Below are positions 1 through 8,444 of a stretch of DNA of 64,000 nt, piece after piece (positions within the stretch are counted from its first letter, which is position 1; each line of letters opens with the position of its first letter). The notes beneath the pieces were generated by a model. It was given only the letters and a program-made list of their open reading frames with translations, was not told where the DNA came from and did no database searches. Source of the stretch: Actinosynnema sp. ALI-1.44. Lineage in GTDB: Bacteria; Actinomycetota; Actinomycetes; Mycobacteriales; Pseudonocardiaceae. A program made the translations under genes and the position numbers. The stretch covers positions 1 to 64,000 of the forward strand of contig NZ_MTQO01000053.1 of assembly GCF_001984155.1 (NCBI RefSeq). The letters run 5' to 3'.

Positions 1-66
1 CCACGGAGAACGTGACCTCGTCGGCTGGACTCATTTCGGGGGGCCGAGCCCCCCAAACCCCCCACG
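1..66 (+). repeat. GC-hairpin repeat element, copy 1
   Basis: This stretch contains a G6/C6 hairpin (GGGGGGCCGAGCCCCCC) followed by AAACCCCCC. It is preceded by a block that closely matches the 55-bp repeat unit at 39051-39180 (CCACGGA, then CGTG, then TCGTCGGCTG, then CATTT). A third relative lies in reverse orientation near 27600. The other copies lie just downstream of tRNA genes, so this one probably ends a transcript that begins before the window. That is inference. Confidence 0.6.
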
Positions 67-118
67 GTGCGAGCTCCTTCCGGACCAGCGCTGGGCGCGG
101 GACGCTGTCACCAGCAAG

Positions 119-156
119 AACGCCCGGCAGACCCCAAGTGGTCCGCCGGGCGTTTT
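119..156. terminator. Rho-independent terminator
   Basis: A 10-bp perfect stem (AACGCCCGGC with GCCGGGCGTT) contains an inner GACC/GGTC stem. On the plus strand it runs into TTTT. It suits a transcript entering from the left, and on the other strand it can also end the csbD-like gene. Confidence 0.75.
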
Positions 157-220
157 CGCGTCCGGTCGCTGTTGCCCCGGTCGGGCGGCAGATCGTCGCC
201 GCGTTCCGGGGTGGGCCGGG

Positions 221-436
221 TCACCTCTTGTCGTTGTTGAGCGCGTCCTTTGCGTCCTTCACCGCGCCTGCTGCCCTGTCGCGGACGTCGTGCCCGGTTT
301 CCTTGACCTCGCCTTTGAGCTGGTCGCGCTTGCCTGCCGCTTCCATGTCCTCGTTGTCGGTCGACTGGCCGAGCTTTTCCTTGCCCTTGCCGATCAGCTG
401 TTCGGCCTTGTCCTTCATCTTGTCGAAGCCACTCAT
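221..436 (-). CDS. CsbD family stress protein
   Basis: This 71-residue, highly charged protein opens with MSGFDKMKDKAEQLIGKGKE, the typical CsbD-family start. It continues with the family's alternating Lys/Asp-Glu helix pattern and no membrane segment. CsbD proteins are small stress-induced proteins of unknown biochemical role. A GTG 30 bases upstream (at 466) is also in frame, but the family normally begins at the chosen ATG. Neither start has a strong Shine-Dalgarno sequence. It is a monocistronic gene downstream of tadA on the same strand. It resembles in composition, but not in family, the small protein at 6207-6401. Confidence 0.85.
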   Translation of the reverse strand: MSGFDKMKDKAEQLIGKGKEKLGQSTDNEDMEAAGKRDQLKGEVKETGHDVRDRAAGAVKDAKDALNNDKR

Positions 437-486
437 GCCTATGGAGTGCCCGTCCAACCGCGACACACACCGTTATGTGATCTGTG

Positions 487-948
487 TCACATTCGTTGTG
501 TTCTGAAGAACTCCGCCATGAGGTCCGCGGCTTGCTGCTCCAGCACTCCGCCGACCACTTCCGGCCGGTGGTTGAGCCGCCTGTCCCTGATCACGTCCCA
601 CAGCGAGCCCGCCGCGCCGGTCTTCGGCTCCCATGCGCCGAACACCACCCGCGTGATCCTGGCCAGCACCAACGCGCCCGCGCACATGGTGCATGGCTCC
701 ACCGTCACCACCAGCGTGCAGCCGGTCAGGCGCCAGCTGTCGCCCAGCTCGTGGGCTGCTGCGCGCAGGGCGAGGATCTCCGCGTGCGCCGTGGGGTCGC
801 CGAGGGCTTCCCGTGCGTTGCAGGCCCGTGCCAGCTCTTCTCCCGACGGGCCCACCACGATCGCGCCGATGGGCACGTCGCCGGTTCTGGTGGCTTCCGC
901 CGCCACGACCAGCGCGGACGCCATCAGTCGCTCGTCGGGAACCGTCAC
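487..948 (-). CDS. tadA: tRNA-specific adenosine deaminase TadA
   Basis: This 153-residue protein would convert adenosine-34 of tRNA-Arg(ACG) to inosine. It shows the zinc-dependent deaminase motifs: HAEI (His ligand plus catalytic Glu) and PCTMC (two Cys ligands) in the order HAE then PCxxC. Length matches TadA. The GTG start overlaps the TGA stop of the upstream gene (GTGA), which implies translational coupling to the deaminase-associated protein. Functionally it links to the two tRNA-Arg(ACG) genes in this window, whose wobble base would be its substrate. Confidence is high. Confidence 0.93.
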   Translation of the reverse strand: MTVPDERLMASALVVAAEATRTGDVPIGAIVVGPSGEELARACNAREALGDPTAHAEILALRAAAHELGDSWRLTGCTLVVTVEPCTMCAGALVLARITRVVFGAWEPKTGAAGSLWDVIRDRRLNHRPEVVGGVLEQQAADLMAEFFRTQRM

Positions 949-1433
949 TGCTGGATGCGGTCGAGCAACGCGTTGAACTCCCCCGCGAAGCCGCAGCGCT
1001 GGGCGATCATCTGCAGCTGCTGGTCGGGGTACAGGTCGACCTCGCCGGTGATCACCTGCAGTTCGGGCGCGGGCAGGCCCAGGTCGGCGAGGATGTCCAA
1101 CGAGCCCTCCGGCCACAGCTCGTCGTCCTCCTCGTCGGGTGGATCCACGCGCAGCAGGTCGAGGGCATCCGCCGCGACGTCGTAGTCCAACGCGGCGGCC
1201 GCGTCCGACAACAACAGCGACATACCACCGGGGCTCGGCCTGAGCAGCAGGAAGAACTCGTCGTCGACGGCCAGCATGCCGAAGACCGCGCCGGGCGAGC
1301 GGAGTTTGCGCAGTTCGGTGATGGCTGAGTCGAGTTCGCGCAGGGCGTCGGCGCCCATGGAGTCGCACCGCCACTTGCCGTCCTCCCGGACGACCGCTAC
1401 CGCGAAGCCGGCGACTGGCTCCTGGAGAGACAT
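945..1433 (-). CDS. tRNA adenosine deaminase-associated protein
   Basis: This 162-residue acidic protein is of the type found next to tadA in Actinobacteria. It has the characteristic start (FAVAVVREDGKW) and a conserved DILADLGLP stretch near residue 115. Its exact role is not known; the family name rests on its constant position beside tadA. Here it overlaps tadA by four bases, so the two are almost certainly co-translated. The ATG at 1433 was chosen because the family similarity begins just after it. The Shine-Dalgarno region is poor. It is divergent from the amidohydrolase gene, with about 80 bases between them for both promoters. Confidence 0.82.
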   Translation of the reverse strand: MSLQEPVAGFAVAVVREDGKWRCDSMGADALRELDSAITELRKLRSPGAVFGMLAVDDEFFLLLRPSPGGMSLLLSDAAAALDYDVAADALDLLRVDPPDEEDDELWPEGSLDILADLGLPAPELQVITGEVDLYPDQQLQMIAQRCGFAGEFNALLDRIQQ

Positions 1434-1512
1434 GTGCACACCGTATTCCGGTTGGCGTTCACCCGGAAGAACCAGCACCCATCGGCGCGCCCACGATGTC
1501 ACTATCGAGAAC

Positions 1513-2760
1513 ATGAACGCCTCACGTTCGACCCAGTCACCGTCCGTTTCCGAGCTGGCTACCGACCCGAGGTTCAGCGGCCTTGTCGAAGCGGCCCGTG
1601 CACTGCAACCACGCACGGTGGCGTTGCGACGCAAAATCCACATGCACCCCGAGCAGGGCCTGAACCTGCCGAAGACCCAGGCGGCGGTGATGCAGGCGCT
1701 CGACGGTCTCGGCCTGCACGTGATGACTGGCAAGTCGTGCAGTTCGGTCACCGCAGTGCTCAACGGGGCACGGCCGGGCCCGACCGTGCTGTTGCGTGGC
1801 GATATGGACGCCCTCCCCCTCCAGGAGGACAGCGGTCTGTCGTACGCCTCCGAAGTAGACGGTTCGATGCACGCGTGCGGCCACGACACGCACACCGCGA
1901 TGCTCGTGTCGGCCGCGCGACTGCTGTGCAGCCGCAAGGACGCGTTGGCCGGGCGAGTGGTTTTCATGTTCCAGCCCGGTGAGGAGGGCTACCACGGCGC
2001 CAGGTACATGATCGAGGAAGGCGTGCTGGACGCGGGCGGACGTCCGATCGAGCGGGCGTTCGCCCTGCACATCACCGCGACGGGCGCGTCCGGTGTGGTC
2101 CGCAGCAAGGCGGGACCGATGCTGGCCGCCGCCGACCAGTTCACCGTCCGGGTGATCGGCCGCGGCGGGCACGGTGCGATCCCGCACGACGCATTGGACC
2201 CGGTACCAGCCGCCGCTGCCATGGTCGGGGCGCTACAGACCTTGGTGACCAGGCGGATCAGCGTGTTCGAGCCGGTCGTGGTCACCGTTGGGCGGATCAC
2301 CGCGGGCACCACGTGGAACATCATCCCGGAGTCGGCCGAACTCGAAGGCACCTTCCGGTCGCTGTCGGAGGCCAGCAGGGCCACCATGCGGGAGGAACTG
2401 CCCAAGCTCTGCCACCAGATCGCCGCGGCCTACGGCTGCCGCGCCGAGGTCGACCTCGGCCAGGGCTACCCGGTGACGGTCAACGACGGCGAGATCGGGC
2501 CGCACGTGGTCGATCTGGCCGGCGCGGTTCTCGGTCAGCGGTACGCCGAACCGATGCCCGCTCCGATGATGGGCGCGGAGGACTTCTCCTACGTGCTGCA
2601 GAAAGTTCCCGGCGCGTTCGCGTTCATCGGTGCGTGCCCGCCGGGGGTCGAGCCCGCCGACGCCGACCCGAACCACTCCAACCGTGTCCATTTCGACGAG
2701 TCCGCGCTGGCCAACGGAGTAGCGATGTACGCCGCGTTTGCCTTGGACACGCTGCGATAG
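1513..2760 (+). CDS. M20D family amidohydrolase
   Basis: This 415-residue metal-dependent amidohydrolase belongs to the hippurate/IAA-amino-acid hydrolase group, which removes acyl groups from amino acids. Features seen are RRKIHMHPE near the N-terminus, the metal site GDMDALPL, MHACGHDTH with the family's Cys and His ligands, FQPGEEG with the catalytic Glu, a dimerisation domain around residues 190-300, and the C-terminal GAEDFSYV metal motif. The ATG at 1513 has a weak GAGA upstream, but family similarity begins shortly after it. It is followed 15 bases later by tyrA on the same strand and may be co-transcribed. The natural substrate cannot be read from sequence. Confidence 0.88.
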   Translation: MNASRSTQSPSVSELATDPRFSGLVEAARALQPRTVALRRKIHMHPEQGLNLPKTQAAVMQALDGLGLHVMTGKSCSSVTAVLNGARPGPTVLLRGDMDALPLQEDSGLSYASEVDGSMHACGHDTHTAMLVSAARLLCSRKDALAGRVVFMFQPGEEGYHGARYMIEEGVLDAGGRPIERAFALHITATGASGVVRSKAGPMLAAADQFTVRVIGRGGHGAIPHDALDPVPAAAAMVGALQTLVTRRISVFEPVVVTVGRITAGTTWNIIPESAELEGTFRSLSEASRATMREELPKLCHQIAAAYGCRAEVDLGQGYPVTVNDGEIGPHVVDLAGAVLGQRYAEPMPAPMMGAEDFSYVLQKVPGAFAFIGACPPGVEPADADPNHSNRVHFDESALANGVAMYAAFALDTLR

Positions 2761-2775
2761 GGCAGGATGTGATCT

Positions 2776-3738
2776 GTGCGGCCAGTGTGCGTGATCGGAC
2801 TAGGGCTCATCGGTGGTTCACTGCTGCGCGCGGCGCGTGAATCGGGCAGACAGGTCTGGGGATTCACCACGTCCTCTGTGGATGCCCAAGCCGCCACAGT
2901 GGACGGGTTCACCGTCGAGTCCGGAGTGGATGGCGCGCTGCGGCTGGCGAGGGAGCGCGACGCGATCGTCGCGATCGCGGTTCCCTTGCCCGCGGTGGAC
3001 AAGACGCTGACGGCCGTCGCCACCCACGCGCCGGAATGTGTGCTGACCGATGTGGTGAGCGTGAAGGCGCCCGTCGAGATGGCTGTCCGGCAGACCGCTT
3101 CCCGTGCCCGTTACGTCGGTGGGCACCCGATGGCGGGCACGACCGCTTCCGGTTGGGCGGCCGGGTCCGCGGGATTGTTCGAGAACGCGTCCTGGGTGTT
3201 GACCGTCGAGGACGAAACCGATCTGGCCGCGTGGCGTGACGTGGCGCAACTCGTCCTGGACTGCGGTGCGCGGATCGTGCCCGCGAGCGCGGCCGGGCAT
3301 GACGACGCGGTCGCGCGGATCTCGCATCTGCCGCACCTGCTGGCCGCCGTGCTCGCCGCCGTGGGCGCCGACGGCGGGAACCTTGCGCTCGCTTTGGCCG
3401 CGGGCTCGTACTCCGACGGCACCCGCGTCGCCGGGACACGCCCGGAGTTGGTCCGCGCGATGTGTGAAGGCAACCGAGGGCCGTTGCTGGACGCCGTGGA
3501 CGACGCGCTGGGCAGGCTCGGCGCGGCGCGCGGGGCATTGGCGTCGACGGGTTCGCTCCGGGCGACAGTGGAAGCCGGACACCAGGGTTGGCAGGCGTTG
3601 CAGGACCACCGCGACGCGCCCCGCACACCCGGCCGGATCGACCTGACCGGGCCCGACGTCCGCGCGGAGTTGCTCTCGCTCGGCGCGGGCGGCGGACGGG
3701 TCACCGGCCTCGACGGGACGTTCGCGGTGACCGCGTAG
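2776..3738 (+). CDS. tyrA: Prephenate dehydrogenase
   Basis: This 320-residue NAD(P)-dependent dehydrogenase makes 4-hydroxyphenylpyruvate (or arogenate) in tyrosine synthesis. The N-terminal Rossmann motif is GLGLIGGSLLRAA. The family signature GGHPMAG lies near residue 115, and an all-helical dimerisation domain follows. No ACT or chorismate mutase domain is fused. The GTG start has GGATG a few bases upstream. The gene directly follows the amidohydrolase. The aromatic or histidinol-phosphate aminotransferase at 30760 could act on its product, which is inference. Confidence 0.9.
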   Translation: MRPVCVIGLGLIGGSLLRAARESGRQVWGFTTSSVDAQAATVDGFTVESGVDGALRLARERDAIVAIAVPLPAVDKTLTAVATHAPECVLTDVVSVKAPVEMAVRQTASRARYVGGHPMAGTTASGWAAGSAGLFENASWVLTVEDETDLAAWRDVAQLVLDCGARIVPASAAGHDDAVARISHLPHLLAAVLAAVGADGGNLALALAAGSYSDGTRVAGTRPELVRAMCEGNRGPLLDAVDDALGRLGAARGALASTGSLRATVEAGHQGWQALQDHRDAPRTPGRIDLTGPDVRAELLSLGAGGGRVTGLDGTFAVTA

Positions 3739-3809
3739 CTCGGCGGAATTCGGTATCGACCAGGCAACGAAAGTGTGAACCACGGCACATTCCCCCCTAG
3801 CTTGAGTGG

Positions 3810-5597
3810 GTGGAGCGTCGTTTGTTACGCCGGACCGGTTACGCGGTCGGGGGGCTTGTCGTGGTCGTGGGTGCCGTGATCGCGCTGCGCAATTCGGACA
3901 CGCGGACCAACGGCGAACTGCCGCCACCGCCGGTCCAGACCACGGTCAAGGATTTCGCCGGGGACAGCGCGCTGCCGCCGAAACCCGGCTCGCGACCGGA
4001 GAAACCACACGGCTTGGTGGTCATCGCCGGTCCGCACCGATTACAGGCGACCTGGGCCGCCTCGGCGCCAGGTTACGACGTGCAGTTGCGCGGCGAGGGT
4101 GGCGTCGTGCGCAACCATTTGGTCGCCGACAACGCCATCCAGTTCGACGGCCTCGAAGAGGGCGTCGACTACCAGGTCGACGTGCGCGCAGTCGATTCCT
4201 TCGGCCAACGGTCGGAACCGTCGAGCGCGCGGGAACGGCCGTCGACCACCCGTCCCGACGAAAGCCGGTACGCACTGGTCGACCACTTCGACGGCACACT
4301 CGTGCCCGATCCGGCGCGCTGGCGCCTGGCGAACAACGCGGCGTGCGCCCGGATGTCCCGTGGCGTCGGCGACGACAACCGCAGGCTGGTGATCAGCGCC
4401 GCGTGCGGCAGCGAGTCCGTGGCGCTGCGGTCACGCACTCCGTTGCAGCTCAAGGACAACGGCGGCGAACTCGGCCGGATGATGATCGAGACCGACTACC
4501 CGGCGCGGGACGGCCAGCTGCTGCTCGACCTGGTGCCAGGACCGGCCGACCTGATCGACACCTCGCTGCCGCCGGGGACGCTGCGGGTGAAGATCACGCC
4601 GGAGTCGGTCACGCTGCCCGGTGCCGAGCCGGTAGCCATCGCGCGCCGGACCAGTGTCAGTTCCCGCTGGGAGCTCGTCCTCCGCACCGACGGCCTGTCG
4701 TTGTGGCGCAACGGCGCCAGGATCGCGAGCAGCACGTACGTGCCGCCGTGGACGTCGGCGACGCCCATGTTCGAGTTCGTCGGACCGCCCAACGGGTTGA
4801 GCTACGTCGGGATCGACGCGATCGGGCTGTCCAGCGCGGACACACCCGCGTTCGTGCCGCCGCCGCGGATCACCGCGACCAACCCGAGCAAGGACCCGAA
4901 GACCGAGCTGATGAAGGGTGTGCTCGGCGGTCAGCTGCGGCTGACGGTCCGCACGACGCTCCGCGAGCCGATGACACCGTTCACGGTCGAGGTCGCCGGG
5001 CGGGTGTTCCCGGCCCGGCCCGCCGTCGACGGGCACGTCTTCGCACCGAGTTTCCGGTTCCCGATCGTCGCCGACCTGCCTGCCGACGCCCTCGTGTTGT
5101 CCGGTGACCGCAAGGAACTGCGGATCACCGTCCGCGGCGTCACGCCGACCGTCTCACCGGTCGTGCAGCACGCCGACCTCGAACTGATCCCCGACCCGGC
5201 AGGCAGGCCGTCGCCGGAGCAGGCCGACCCGGCCACGGCCCCGGCCACCCGCCCGCCGCTGACCCTCGCCACGCTGAACACGACCTTCCTCGACGCCGCC
5301 GGCCAGGCGATCAAGGACAACCGGTTCGTCGCCCGCGGCCGGGTCGTGCTGGAGGTCGCCGCGACCGGCTCCGAGACGCAGGCCGGGCTCGCCGGGCTGG
5401 AGATCTTCGTCGACACCCAACGCGTCGCGGGCATCCCGACCGCGGTCGACGGCCCCGGCGTCGCCGGTCGGTGGCGGATCGCGCTCAACAGCGGCGCGTT
5501 CGCATCGGGGCCGCACAACCTCGAGGTGAAAGCCTTCAGCACCGACCCGAACGTCGCTCCCGGCTACGCGTCGGCGACGTGGTCGGTCCCTGGTTAG
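3810..5597 (+). CDS. Membrane-anchored secreted protein with fibronectin III-like and beta-rich domains
   Basis: This 595-residue protein has a single N-terminal hydrophobic segment (about residues 10-26, after RRLLRR), a Pro-rich linker, and an FN3-like module at about 65-150 (YDVQLRG, then YQVDVRAVDSFGQRSEPSS). Long beta-rich stretches follow, consistent with laminin-G/concanavalin-like and Ig-like folds (for example VDHFDGTLVPDPARWRL). It is probably displayed outside the membrane. I recognise no catalytic motif and give no function. The GTG start follows tyrA by 71 bases of AT-richer DNA that may hold its promoter. It converges on the next gene. Confidence 0.7.
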   Translation: MERRLLRRTGYAVGGLVVVVGAVIALRNSDTRTNGELPPPPVQTTVKDFAGDSALPPKPGSRPEKPHGLVVIAGPHRLQATWAASAPGYDVQLRGEGGVVRNHLVADNAIQFDGLEEGVDYQVDVRAVDSFGQRSEPSSARERPSTTRPDESRYALVDHFDGTLVPDPARWRLANNAACARMSRGVGDDNRRLVISAACGSESVALRSRTPLQLKDNGGELGRMMIETDYPARDGQLLLDLVPGPADLIDTSLPPGTLRVKITPESVTLPGAEPVAIARRTSVSSRWELVLRTDGLSLWRNGARIASSTYVPPWTSATPMFEFVGPPNGLSYVGIDAIGLSSADTPAFVPPPRITATNPSKDPKTELMKGVLGGQLRLTVRTTLREPMTPFTVEVAGRVFPARPAVDGHVFAPSFRFPIVADLPADALVLSGDRKELRITVRGVTPTVSPVVQHADLELIPDPAGRPSPEQADPATAPATRPPLTLATLNTTFLDAAGQAIKDNRFVARGRVVLEVAATGSETQAGLAGLEIFVDTQRVAGIPTAVDGPGVAGRWRIALNSGAFASGPHNLEVKAFSTDPNVAPGYASATWSVPG

Positions 5598-5616
5598 TCC
5601 CGCGCAGACCCCGTGC

Positions 5617-6210
5617 TCAGACCCGGCGCACCAACGGCGGGCACTCCGTCACGAACCCGGTGCTGTCCACGGTCATGTCCGTGGTGAACGCCTCGTGGGT
5701 GTAGGTGATCACCGAGCTCTCGTCGCCGACGGACACCGTGGTGTACGTCTGCTGGGAGACCCGGACCGACAGGTCCGGCAGTGACACGTACACGACCGGC
5801 AGCTCGTGCCGCCCGGATTCGCGGTGCAGGCCGAGCCTGCGGATCGGCAGCGAGTTGAACAGCACCGATCCCGCGACGTCCACCTCGAGCGCGCCGCCGC
5901 ACGCCGAGCGCTCGGTACCCTGGCCCCGGTCGACCAGCCAGGTGCCGTCCTCGGTGCGGTTGACCGAGATCTGGCGCTCCTCCTCGGCCGTCGTCGCCCT
6001 GATCAGCAGCCGGTGGAACCCGCCGTACTGGTCGGTCGCGGCCTCGTAGGAGGCGCTGTAGGCCTCGGTGTCGGTCGTCGCCGCGGCGATCAGGCGCCCG
6101 GACGCCCGTAAGCGGTTGTCGGCGACGAGGAGCCGGACGGACTCCAGCCTGGCGGAGTCGATGCCCTGCCAGGTCATGATCGTCGGCTTGCGCGTGAGGG
6201 TTGTCGTCAC
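5617..6210 (-). CDS. Putative glycolipid-binding protein (DUF1089/PF06475 type)
   Basis: This 197-residue cytosolic protein carries hallmarks of the putative glycolipid-binding family: an N-terminal TW-x-G opening, a central FNSLPIRRLGL block and VVYVSLPDLSV followed by QQTYT. These build a beta-barrel known only from structures, and no enzymatic role is established. The GTG at 6210 overlaps the TGA of the upstream small protein gene (GTGA), so the two are translationally coupled. An internal ATG 33 bases later is an alternative start and gives the more usual N-terminus (MTWQG). Confidence 0.75.
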   Translation of the reverse strand: MTTTLTRKPTIMTWQGIDSARLESVRLLVADNRLRASGRLIAAATTDTEAYSASYEAATDQYGGFHRLLIRATTAEEERQISVNRTEDGTWLVDRGQGTERSACGGALEVDVAGSVLFNSLPIRRLGLHRESGRHELPVVYVSLPDLSVRVSQQTYTTVSVGDESSVITYTHEAFTTDMTVDSTGFVTECPPLVRRV

Positions 6211-6401
6211 GCGTTGTCCTGCTTGGGCTTGTCCGGAATCATGTCCTGGATCTTGTCGACCACCGAGTCGACCTTGTCCTCGTGCCCGAACTTCTTCTTG
6301 GCGAACTCGCCGACCTTCTCGACGCCGTCCTCGATCTTGTCGCCGTGCTCCTTGACCAGGTCCTGCGCCTTGTTCTTGAGCTCGTCGAAGTTGATTCCCA
6401 T
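6207..6401 (-). CDS. MT0933-like antitoxin family protein
   Basis: This 64-residue, strongly charged helical protein (MGINFDELKNKAQDLVKEHG start) matches the MT0933-like antitoxin family of Actinobacteria by its KAQDLVKEHGDKIEDGVEKV pattern. The family is named from one putative toxin-antitoxin member. No recognisable toxin is adjacent here. Instead it overlaps the glycolipid-binding-like gene by four bases, so antitoxin activity is doubtful. A good ribosome site (AGGGAGATGAAAC before ATG) supports the start. Confidence 0.78.
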   Translation of the reverse strand: MGINFDELKNKAQDLVKEHGDKIEDGVEKVGEFAKKKFGHEDKVDSVVDKIQDMIPDKPKQDNA

Positions 6402-6434
6402 GTTTCATCTCCCTTTACAGGCCCGCTCCGCAGG

Positions 6435-8381
6435 CTATCCGACCCGGCGCACCGGCTGCAGCAGCCGCCGGACGATCTGCCCACCCGTCCGGGTGTACCA
6501 GTCCGGTCCGCGCAACGTGGCCAGCACCGAGACCAGCTCGGTGACCAGGCGCGACAGCCGGTCGACGTCCGGCATCGGCATCCGCTGCGGGGGACGTTCC
6601 TCCTTGATGGACGCGACAGCCTCCGCCACCGCGTCGGTCAGCGTCTCGATCGCCTCGGCCGTGATCGGCTCGGCGCCGCGCTGGATCCCGACGGCGAGGC
6701 CGGTCACCGCGTCGGCGGCGCGTTCGAGCGTCACGATCACCGGCCACCACGCCGCTGCCTGCAGGCCCGCCGCGGACGGCTCGACGACGGCCTGCTGGAA
6801 GGCGTTGCGCAGGTCGGACAGTTCCCGGTACGTGTCCCTGCGCAACTTGACGCGGTTGTCCGAACCGGACAGGCCGTGCTCGATGTAGGCGCTGAGCGAC
6901 TCCAATGTGCTCAGCAACTGCGTGCCGACTCGGGGCCGCAGGCTGCCCGGCCACAGCAGGTAGCCGAAGACGAGCACGATCGCGCAGCCCAGTGCGGTGT
7001 CGACGAGCCTGGCCGCGACCAGCCCCCAGTCGTTGGCGTGCGCCAGGTCGATTTGGACGATCACGAGCGGCGTGACGAACGTGGAGAACATGCCGTAGTT
7101 GCGGTCACGTCCGTACGGCAACGCGCCTGCGATCACCGCGACCAGCAGCACGAGCACCCAGCCGCGTGGGTCGAACGCCAGCACGACCGCGCCGAGCAGG
7201 ACACCGAGCAACGTGCCGAGACCGCGGAGAACCGCGCGGCCGAACACCGAGCCGAAGTCCGGCTTGAGCACGATCGCGACCGTCAACGCGACCCAGTACG
7301 GGTATTCGAGCTTGAACACCCAGCCGAGGAACTCCGCCATCGCCATGCACAGCATCAGGCGCAACGCGTGTGACCACGCGACCCGGCCCATGAAGACCGT
7401 TTCCAGCCGTTGACGGAACGGGACGTGGTCCTCGGGGTCGCGGTGGTCGCGTTTGCCGCTCGGCGACGACAGGCCTTCCAGCCCGGCACGCAGCGCGGCG
7501 AGGCCGCGGGTGGCTTCTTCGAACTCCGGTGCCTGGGGCAGCCGGTGGTCCAGGCGGATCGCCTCGGCGACCGCGGTCATGTGCATGACGACTTCGGCCG
7601 GTGGCTGGCGTCCGACGTTCACCAGCGCCACGCTCGCCTCCACGACCGGCGTGGTGTCGGCCAGGAGTGTCATCAGCCTGCGGTACGCCATGTCCCGCCC
7701 GGACAGGCGCGAACGGGCCGTCAGGAGCGCGTCGTAGGCGCTGTTGAGGGCTGCGGTGAGGTCACGCCTCGCCTCGCGGGCGCCTGCCGTTCCCGACGCC
7801 GCTAGCATCACGGCCATCTCGTCGTAGACCTCGGCGACCGCGGCCCGTTCCGGGCCTGTCGCCTTGAACGGCCACGCGGCCAGCGCCAGCAGCCACACCA
7901 TGGCCGCGCCGGCGAGGAACCACAGCGTGGCTATGACGGTGTCTCTCGGTTGTCCCGCGCCAAGGGCGGCGAACACCAGCAACTGCAGGGCCGCCAGCGA
8001 GGCGATGTTGCCGCTCGCGCTGATCAACGCGGAGATCCCGGCGATGCCGACGATGACCGCGGCCGACCACCAGCCGTGCCCACCGGCGAGGCTGCCGAAG
8101 AAGAACCCGATCGCACCCGCGAAGGCGGCCCAGCCGATCCGCCGCGCCCGGTAGCGGTACGGCCCGTCCGCGTCGGCGAGGGTCGAGCACAGCGCGCCCA
8201 TCGAGACGATCACGCCGATGTCGAGCCTGCCGAGCGCCAGCCCGATCGCGATCGGCCCGGTGATCGCCACCGCCGCCCTGGCGATCCGCCGCCACGGCAC
8301 CGGCAGGGTGGACGGCCGGACGAGCTGCACGAGCCAATGTGGAGCGGCGACGGGTTTGCCATCCACATTCGACTTGGGCAC
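6435..8381 (-). CDS. FUSC family membrane transporter
   Basis: This 648-residue protein is made of two repeated halves. Each has about five hydrophobic segments (residues about 30-175 and 345-470) followed by a large soluble helical region, the arrangement of the FUSC/aromatic acid exporter group. The motif YPYWVALTVAIVLKPDFG, a signature of the second half, is present. Such proteins are thought to export aromatic or toxic compounds, and the substrate is unknown. The ATG start lies 69 bases from the adhesin gene's stop, separated from it by a strong terminator. It runs in the same direction as the MT0933-like gene downstream. Confidence 0.85.
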   Translation of the reverse strand: MPKSNVDGKPVAAPHWLVQLVRPSTLPVPWRRIARAAVAITGPIAIGLALGRLDIGVIVSMGALCSTLADADGPYRYRARRIGWAAFAGAIGFFFGSLAGGHGWWSAAVIVGIAGISALISASGNIASLAALQLLVFAALGAGQPRDTVIATLWFLAGAAMVWLLALAAWPFKATGPERAAVAEVYDEMAVMLAASGTAGAREARRDLTAALNSAYDALLTARSRLSGRDMAYRRLMTLLADTTPVVEASVALVNVGRQPPAEVVMHMTAVAEAIRLDHRLPQAPEFEEATRGLAALRAGLEGLSSPSGKRDHRDPEDHVPFRQRLETVFMGRVAWSHALRLMLCMAMAEFLGWVFKLEYPYWVALTVAIVLKPDFGSVFGRAVLRGLGTLLGVLLGAVVLAFDPRGWVLVLLVAVIAGALPYGRDRNYGMFSTFVTPLVIVQIDLAHANDWGLVAARLVDTALGCAIVLVFGYLLWPGSLRPRVGTQLLSTLESLSAYIEHGLSGSDNRVKLRRDTYRELSDLRNAFQQAVVEPSAAGLQAAAWWPVIVTLERAADAVTGLAVGIQRGAEPITAEAIETLTDAVAEAVASIKEERPPQRMPMPDVDRLSRLVTELVSVLATLRGPDWYTRTGGQIVRRLLQPVRRVG

Positions 8382-8399
8382 AAGACCATCTAAACAAAA

Positions 8400-8430
8400 C
8401 CGGCCCCGGTGGCTACTCCACCGGGGCCGG
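8400..8430 (-). terminator. Rho-independent terminator of the adhesin gene
   Basis: A 13-bp perfect stem (CCGGCCCCGGTGG with its complement, loop CTACT) runs on the minus strand into GTTTTGTTTA. It lies 14 bases after the stop of the thioester adhesin gene and insulates the FUSC gene. Confidence 0.88.
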
Positions 8431-8444
8431 TACTGCTGCCTAGA

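Noticed and set aside
108-470. Long open frames antisense to nearly every gene (for example 2818-3927, 6201-7373, 22175-24553, 54876-56729).
   Set aside because: They mirror real genes in other frames, have Arg/Gly/Pro-rich low-complexity translations typical of high-GC shadows, and lack ribosome sites and family motifs.
6207-6401. Toxin-antitoxin pair based on the MT0933-like antitoxin name.
   Set aside because: The coupled partner is a glycolipid-binding-like protein with no toxin features. The family name alone does not support a TA system.
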